Shown: piece by piece, positions 49,401 through 58,400 of the stretch
Numbering within the stretch: position 1 is the stretch's first letter
Layout: each line of letters starts with the position of its first letter
Source of the DNA: Liopterus haemorrhoidalis
Lineage: Eukaryota; Arthropoda; Insecta; Coleoptera; Dytiscidae
Reading direction: 5' to 3'
Assembly (NCBI GenBank): GCA_963971575.1
Contig: OZ020611.1
Location: 146,718,419 to 146,782,418 of the forward strand
Length of the DNA: 64,000 nt
Program-made: the position numbers and the translations under genes
The notes under the pieces: model-generated
What the model was told of the DNA's origin: nothing
Databases searched by the model: none
The model's input: only the letters and a program-made list of their open reading frames with translations

Positions 49401-52400
49401 ACCAAACATTTAAATTAACTCAATAAGTCTCCGGTCTGACATATATATGGCAACACTGTTTTGACAGACCCATATGATTTCTGGATAGTACCAACCTTCA
49501 AACGATACGTGTGAATATTTCATGACATTCTGACAATTAGTTTAGAGGTTACAGTGGTTTTAGTGACTGCAGTTTTGTAATTTTCAAAAGAACGGATAAA
49601 AAAAAATTTCGTGTGTTGATTAAACATTGTTTTGAGATAGGAAAAAATACTGTTGAAACCAAACAGTGGCTTAGTAAGCGTTATAGAGACTCTGCACCAG
49701 GTAAATCAACTATTACTGATTGGTATGCTGAATTTAAATTAATTAATTAATTTTAATTTTTTTAATTTTAGAAGCATTGGAATGAATGTATCTCTCTTGA
49801 AAGAGAGTATGTTGATGAATAAAGTCGAATTTCTAAAAAAAAAAGTTTTTCTTAGTTAGACCGGAGACTTATTGAGCGACGTAGTATGAGTGTTATTATT
49901 ATATTTTTTGTACGCCTGAATTAGAATAACAACAAATTGAGTATCTTTTTTGCTACTGATGCTGTGATTAAACTAAATTTTTCTTCATGCGACTTTGCAT
50001 ACAAATAATACAAGAAATATGGTTTAAACGCGCCTAAATGGATCATGGCGTTCTTCTTTCTAGTTTGTTTGTACCAATAGTTTTATTGTATTGGGCCTTG
50101 CATGTCATTTCGCCTAGTCACATAACTTTGTTGTATGAAAAAAAAGTAAAAGAAAACACATCGTCTTAACAGTTAGCTTATTTCCTACTTACAAAATTTC
50201 TAAGTAGTCCATCGATTTCAATATCCAAAGAATCTGTAACCAGTTCTCCATCTGGTCTAATGTAACTGACAATTAAATGGGCGATTGGAACCATCGCTTG
50301 TGTTGCAGTAAAATGGATTGTATATGTGTTCTCATTTCTGATATGAACAGTATTTGCTACAATCACATCTCCACGACCAAATATTTCATAATTGACATAT
50401 TTCAGAGGTTCTGTACAGTTGACATGCACTTCTACATCTTGGTTTAAGATTGGTCTTTCAGTAACAACCGATGCTTGAATGTAGTTCTTGCTGGTTGAAA
50501 TGGCTGCTGGTATTGGTGAGAACCATTCTTTTAAATCCATGTATTCGGCCTAAAATAAATCATGCATAATATTATTGTTTTGAATTCCAGTGTGAATCGT
50601 GTGCTTTAAACGTATTCACTTCACAATAATAGTAACAACATAATGTGTTGACTCTGCAGTGAGAAGATAGACCGGGAGCTCATGACAGTTTTTGGTCTCC
50701 GATTTCATACAGCATGCCTTTTGGAGGAGAGAATATTTACCCTGTGACAACAAAAAAGGGATGGTACTAAACCCCTGCACGCTTTCCGGTCATAGGGAAA
50801 ATTGCATTTCCACTTAAACACAAAATTTTTGTGCTTTTCTCTGATTTAATATTGCTTGCCCTTTTGTCAAAAGAAAGTTATAACAAATTTAAAGTCTTTT
50901 AAATATATGCATGCGATTCGGAGGGTCCCAAGGGGCTCAAACGGTCATGTGATCTTGTAATAAAAAAATATGATTTTCCGCGTTTTCATACAGCATGCCT
51001 ATAATTAAAAGACTTTAAATTTGTTATAACTTTCTTTTGACAAAAGGGCAAGCAATATTAAATCAGAGAAAAACACAAAAATTTTGTGCAAGTGGAAATG
51101 CATTTTTCCCTATGACCGGAAAGCGTGCAGAGGTTTAATACCATCTCTTTTTTGTTGTCACAGGGTAAATATTCTCTCCTCCAAAAGGCATGCTGTATGA
51201 AATCGGAGAACAAAAATGTCATGAGCTCCCGGTCTACGAGAAAACAGTCTAGCAAAAAAAGTCCTTAGCTGGAGCCCACAGGGCAATAGAAAGGTATGGC
51301 GGAAGACCATGGTAAAAATACAGATATGATATTGCAACAATAATATTAAAGGCATAAAACAGAATCTGTTGGAGATTTGTTATACAAATCATAAACCCTA
51401 ATAGAGTTCCCGTGTTTCGTACGTGTTTTAGAGTTTTGTAGATATGATCAAAAGAACCCTTGAAAAGTCACTCATGTGTGTCTGTTCGGTAAAAACTGTA
51501 GCCAAATGACTAAACACAGAAAGTTGAAATTTGGTATACTTGTACAAATCTTTGACCCAAAGATAGTAAAACTGTAGAGAGTTAAAAAAAAAAACACATC
51601 GCAAGAAAAATATAAAGAAAAATATATTCAACGAAAAAATAAATATTTTTTTAAATTTTGAGTCTTGTATCAAATGAAACCTCTTCATACCTGGATAAAC
51701 AAACTTTTTTTTTTTTATTTTTTTTATTTTTGGCCTTTGCTTTGTTACAAAGTTTTTATTTTTGAAAATTCTAATTTTTTATAGAAGTTTCGCCAAAAAT
51801 GTGTCAAAAAACTTTTGTCCCCCACCCTATTATCCAGAGGACTTAATCTAAAAATCTGAAAATAAAAATCAATACTGTACACTGATAGGAACCGGAATAG
51901 TTCAACAGGAATTTTTGATTAGCTCTGTTTTTCTAAAAATATCTAATTTTTTGTGCCATTGAAAAAAATAATTATTATGTTTAACATTTATTATGTGGTA
52001 TCAAAATGAAAGATCTTAATGGAAACTAGTTTTTTAAAATGACTTTATTTTAATACGACTTTTGCCAAATATGCTTAAAAATCACTTATCCTGCACCCTT
52101 TAACCTAGGAGAATTAATCTTAAAACCTGAAAAAAAAAAATCTAAATAATGCAACTGAATATAAACTGGAATAGTACAGCAGAATTTTTAATCTAATAAT
52201 TATTACGAAAGTTATCGCAATATTTTGTTACACCGTACTTTCAATATTTAACTGACTGGCTAGAACTGGATAGCTATGTATAGCTGAGTTTTGATGCAAG
52301 CGCATCTCAAGTACGGTTGTTGTCTCTGGATGGAAGCACGTGGATATTCTTTGAAGAATTATCGATATTTATGATTTTTTATAAGAACTCACAATTTAAA

Positions 52401-55400
52401 TATTCATTAAATTGAAAAATGGATACAAGATTTTTTTTTATTTTTTATTTTAGACATTTTTTGTCATACAAGTCGTTCCTGTTAAGTCAATAAGAAATTA
52501 TTATTTCAAGTTTTAGTTAGCGTTCTTCAGAATCCGGATTTTGGAATGTTATACAGCCTTTGTCCGGTTTTGTTCTGTAATCATATCAAATTATGCGAAA
52601 ATATGTCTAGCTGTTTTTTGCGAATTTCAGAAAGACAAGCAGATAGATAACAGAAATTGATTTTCTTATGGATATAGTCTTACATGCACTTGAAACGTGC
52701 AGAACTGAAGTATGAGGACAAAGCAATAATTAAAAAGAAAAAAATACAGATAAAACCTCCAATTTTATATCTTTCAACGTTTATTGCAACTCATCTATAG
52801 TCCGTTCAAAGGTGAGTATGCAGTATTGTTCTTATGGTAAATGGGAGCGTTGTTGCAAAATGTTTTAAAAGTGTCAAATGTGTCAATTATAATAATATGA
52901 AAAACTCGTATGATTTACAAAAATCAACTCTTATAAAACTCAAAATAACACTCTAACAAATAACCATTTGTAGAATACTGCGTCTTCACAGATAAGCGCG
53001 TTTTAAAGCTGGCAACGTCGACAAGCAAGAAAAGAATAGCGTCATTGTGTAAACCCATTAGAGAGTAGGGATGGGAAAAAAACATCGATGTATCGAAAAC
53101 ATCGATGTTTGTTGGAAAAACATCGATGTTTTTACCATCGATGGTCAGCTGGCGATAGTATCGATAAAACATCGATGTCTACTACCGATGTCGATGTTTA
53201 AACTTTGAAATTCAGAAACTACCGCTAGATGCGCTGGAATCTTAAAAATTTTATTTTTATTAAAATTAATATATAAAATATAAGCGCCATCTATTGTGAT
53301 ATAACAATACTAATAGTGTTAGTTCTTATTCTTCTTAGCAGTTAGCAAAATATGAAAAAATTCTAATTTTTGCAAACAATGCGAACGACCAAAGACGCCA
53401 ACACACTTTTTCTTTTTGAGTCTTGTTGACACTTTCCCAGTTGTTATTCCTCCAATCCCTGGATTTTTGTAAGTTGTCAGTAGCTTTTTTTTATATATTG
53501 AAGTTGGCTTTTCCTGAACAAAATGATCAAAAGCTTCAATTAATCGGTAAAAGTAACTAGAATTGAAAATCTAGTTCCGCCTAAACCAAAGGAACAGACT
53601 TTATTTCAACTTAAAAAAGTGTAAAAATAATTGTGTATGACAGTGTTATTTTTATGTTAAATAATATAAAATTAACATTAAGATTACTATATTACCCAGC
53701 AAACATTCAACTAACGGCCGAATGCTGGCAAACTGCTTTTATGCTGGTAAATTACTGGCACCAAAAGTAAGTGCAACGCCAGTATTAATAATGTACTTCA
53801 CATTTGTATTTCGCATTCCGCCTATAGGAAGTACTTTACCAGCATTTTATAAGCACTCTTCTTCACTCATACTTTTTACTTAAAACCATCAGAAATAAAT
53901 CTTGCAACTAATGCGATTATTTTGCACTTTACCGTTGCTGGGCCGGCAACTGATACATCAATGGGCCAGTAACGGCCACGGGGACACCGGGGTACTGGCC
54001 CATTACTTTCAATGCCGGGGAGTATGTGCTTTACCAGTACTGGCCCGTATAAAAATGTTTGTTGGGTAGTATTGTAATAAAATCCAATATTTCATTTTAG
54101 AAATGTAAAAATAGTAAGGTCTGTTCCTTTGATTTAGGCGGAACTAGATTTTCAATTCTAGTTACTTTTACCGATTGATTGAAGCTTTTGATCATTTTGT
54201 TCAGGAAAAGTCAACTTCAATATATAAAAAAATATCTAATGACAAATTACAAAAGTGTAAATTGCGGTTAGTTCCGCCTAATCGTTTGGAATAGACTGTA
54301 GGTACAAATTAGGATTATTATATCGGGTATAATAATATTAATGTGAAATGAATTACTATTAAAAAGGAATATTTCTATTTCAAAATCTAATAAATGCTTT
54401 TTGTGTATTATGTGTTACTTTTTTCGTATTTTATCTTTACATTATTAAATAAAACCTATATAATATAAATAAATAGCTTTTTTTAATATTAATAAAACAT
54501 CGATGTTTCCGATACATCGATGTTTTTCCTTCGATGTTTTTTCAACATAGATAGTAAGCGCCGATGTTAACATCGATGTCAAACATCGATGTTTTGCCTT
54601 CGATATACAACCCTATTAGAGAGTATGAAAAAGAACTACTCCATATGTCCTGTACTGCATACTCACCTTTGAACGGTCTACTTACTACTTAGTAATACTT
54701 ACTTCTATTCTTAATGCTGTCTTATTGGTTGCTTCTCTAGAAGGATGGAATGTTATTTCAACGATTCCATTTTTATTTAATTTGTAAGTTTCTTCTTGAT
54801 AAATTTCATTGGCTTTTGAATATCCATGGCGGACAATGACTTTTCTCATATTTTCATTAATTGGTGTTCCATCATGGTTGGACACTTTTATCTAAAACAA
54901 GAGCGTAAAATAATAAAAATAAATAAGTTCTCAATCTTATTTAATTTGCTTTAATATGGGCTCGCTTTGCTCGCGCTTTCTAAAAATATCCCAACCCAGG
55001 TCGGTCGGGGAGCGTAAAGTCGACCTATGGTCAGCTTAGGTCAATCGCTTATAACATACGTCTTAACTGCGAATATTTTACTTCCAAGTAAAACACTGCT
55101 GACCAACCGCTGAACTTATATGCTAGGATAAATAAAAATGAAAATGAAATGTGACATCAAATGTCGTGGGTTCAATTGACTTATGTTCATCTGTCACTAT
55201 GATAATATATCACAGTGTTCATTTGTCGTGTGTTAAAATATGTCTATGTTCATCTGTCGAGTGTTAATCTGTCCATGTGAAAGTGTCGCATGTTAATCTG
55301 TCGTACATATAATAAAACAAATATATCTAAAACAAAAATTTCCGAGAATTTGTGGGCCCACAAATAAGAGAAATAATGAAAGATGATTTATTTGACAGTA

Positions 55401-58400
55401 TGTTAAATGAAGCTGAAATAAGAGGTTTTAAAACAGTTGTTTCAAATTTTCTTGGAAATGTGAGAGCAGAAAATTACAGAGATATCATGAATGAACAGAG
55501 ATATTGTGAATGAACTACTTGATGCCTACAAAGAAATGGGATGTAGGATGTCTTTAAAAATTCACTTTCTGGACTCTCATCTACATTTCTTCCCAGAAGA
55601 TCTAGGTGCAGTAAGTGATGAACAAGGGAAACGGTCCCAAGACATTTCCGCCATGGAAAAGCGATATCGGGGTAAATAGAACCCAAATTTGCTTGCTGAG
55701 TATTGCTGGATATCAATAAGGGATGCCTCAGAAACAAAATATCGACGTAAAACATCAAAAACAACATTTTGAGGTGAGTTAAAATCAATAATATAGTCGG
55801 ATTGCCGATAAGTGACTGTTCGTTGCTACAAGTATCGATATTCAATACTATATGCTTTCTCTCTCTATATCATTATAATTATTTGCATACCCATAGTAAC
55901 GTATAGTGACGCAAGTTGACAACTAACCTTCCAAATTATTTGAATAAAAAACAAAACATTAGAAAGAAATGGCAAGATTCGTAGATATCTTTACTAATTA
56001 GAGCGCGAAAATAAATTTACAGCAGTACTCAAACAAACAAAATTACTAATTTTAAGGTTATAATTATAAATAAGGAAAATTTTATAATCATACGTAAATT
56101 TTGGATTATAATTTTTTGTTTATTCCAGCAGATTTAAAATTAAAGTTTGTGAATTTTATAATTGGCCGCAAGCCGTATTTTAATTAATATTTATTACCAG
56201 ACACTGACAGTTAAAGCAAATAACAAAAAACATTTTTAAAATCGCTGAAAAATGGTAACTAGATTATTATATGAATGCACTACTTGATTCATACATGTAA
56301 CAGTCACCTATCAGCAATCCGACTATAATACGTCTATTGCTATATTTCGTTAGAAACCAACAATACCTCATAGCAAGAAAATGATGGGTGATAGAAAAAG
56401 TCTGTCATTTTCGGATTTTAGATCAAATTTTAAGTGGGATACATTATGTTTGCCCATGTCACAAGAAATAAGTTCATTTTTGTTTACTAGTTTAATTTAT
56501 GAATACTTACAAAAGCAGAATATTTCAATCCTGGCTTATAATAATCCGCTGTTTTAATCAGATCCATTTTATATTCGTACTTATGAATAAAAACTTCTAT
56601 ACTATTATTCTGTCTCCTCTCTGTCAGTGCTTCCTCGACTATAACGTCTACTATCACAGTTCTCTCGTACTCGTCGCTTAATCTGATATCTTTACTGATG
56701 TCAAACGCTACAGTAACACTTCCATCTATGGGCACTACTTTACGGATTGGATTTTGGAATATAGGTTGTATTACGCCTGAATGTATTGTTGGGTACATTG
56801 TTACTGTTGCTACTCCTTTTAGTTTCTTACCGTAAACATATCTGGAAAATAATTTATATAATTTAAATAACGATAATAGTTTTTCCATTTTGAATAAGAT
56901 TAGCAATGTATGTTAGCACTTCAGTAGAATAACTACTACCCGGGCTGACCGTGCGTATTCCGGAAGCCCCAGAATCGAGGGGGCCCGGGAGTTGAGTGTT
57001 AAAATTTTTCATATATGTCAGAGTTGGGAATATTTGAAATAAAGTATTTGAAAAAGTATTTTTTTTTAAAATTTTTTATTTCTCGTTTATGGCTTTTGTT
57101 ACTAAGGCAATTAGCCGGGACAGTACTCATTTTTCATGATGAAAATTCCATGCCTGAACACGATTGGAATCCGAGAATGTGGCTGAAAAAGTATTTTAAT
57201 TATTTTCTAGTATTTGAAATATTGTATTTCAAATACTTCAAAAAAATGCTCTTGCTATTTGGATTTGCAAATACTTTCTCAGTGGTATTTGTATTTTATA
57301 TTTGTTGTCTGGAAAAAGTTAGTATTTGAAATACTTTAGAAGTATTTAAAATATTTTCTAGTATTTAAAAAATGTCCCTAGTATTTTTAATATTTTCCTA
57401 CTATTTCAAACAATTGACAACTGTTTTAATTATTTCCTTAGTAAATATTACAAATATTTCCCTAGTACCTATTTAAAATTTTTCCTAGTATTTCCAATAT
57501 TTCCTAATGTGTCAAATATTTCCTACTATTTCAAATATTTCCCTATTATTTCAAATATTTCCTACTATTTCAAATATTTCCCTAGTATTTCAAATATTTC
57601 CTTATTATTTCAAATATTTCCTAGTATTTCAAATATTTCCCTAGTTACCGAATACAATTTAAAATTTTATAAAACATTTTTAATTTTACTTCAGCGTAAC
57701 ATATAATCGGCAAGTACCTATATAAACACTCAATAACTTCTTTATTTGTTATGCCATTGCACTGAACAAAATTTTCGTATAAAATGGAAGTTAAATAAGT
57801 TTATTTATCAGAGATTCAATAAAGCGTGTTCTACATTATACTTTATTCGTCAATTTTCTAAACTTTTTTCTTTGAACTAGAAGTTGTCAAAGTTTTAATA
57901 CAATTTATTTTTCAATTTTTTGGTAGAGAATGAAATTCTTACACGTGTTTCAGTTCATTTGAAGTACCAACATAAATGTATAATTCATATCTTGTCAAGT
58001 GTTTATAACCTAGCTATTAGATTTGTAAAATTACTGATTTACGTACAAAACACAATTTATATATTCAGAGCCGCAGTATGGTGGGGGGGCGGAGGGGGCG
58101 ACCGCCCTGGGCGCACTAGGGAAAAGGGCGCTAACGGGCTGAACTAAAGGGCGTCATTGTGAAGGTGTGGACTTTTTTTTTTGCTCAACACTTGGATTTC
58201 GGGAGGTGAGGACCTTTTTTTTTGCTCGTCACTTGAATTTTGGAGGTGAGAACCTTGTTTTTATTTGTTAAGGTCGCCAAAACACAGCTCTGCCCCTAGC
58301 GCAAGTTTTCCTTACTGCGGCTCTGTATATATTCGCCTATTCAAACCAATGATCAACAAAACACGATTAAACACGTAGTAATGCAAAATATTTACATGCG

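Larger units (their letters stand above)
53066..54615. mobile_element. hAT element with ACATCGATGT subterminal repeats
   Basis: 1550 bp; ends TAGGGATG / CAACCCTA with a perfect 8-bp duplication TTAGAGAG (53058-53065, 54616-54623). Both ends are packed with CATCGATGTT-type palindromes, probable transposase sites. No transposase is coded. The interior is filled by two inverted M1 MITEs and another MITE. Confidence 0.8.
52800..54678. mobile_element. TA-flanked TIR element, host of a hAT element
   Basis: Inverted ends CCGTTCAAAGGTGAGTATGC (24 bp in all) at 52802-52825 and 54653-54676, flanked by TA (52798-52799, 54679-54680). Without its insertion (53066-54615 plus one duplication) it would be about 320 bp, a Tc1/mariner-size MITE. 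Its right edge is 24 bp from the end of exon 54891-54703. Confidence 0.75.

Noticed and set aside
55491..55679. Host gene on the plus strand
   Set aside because: Broken by a frameshift and stop, and its wording is known from repetitive arthropod ORFs.
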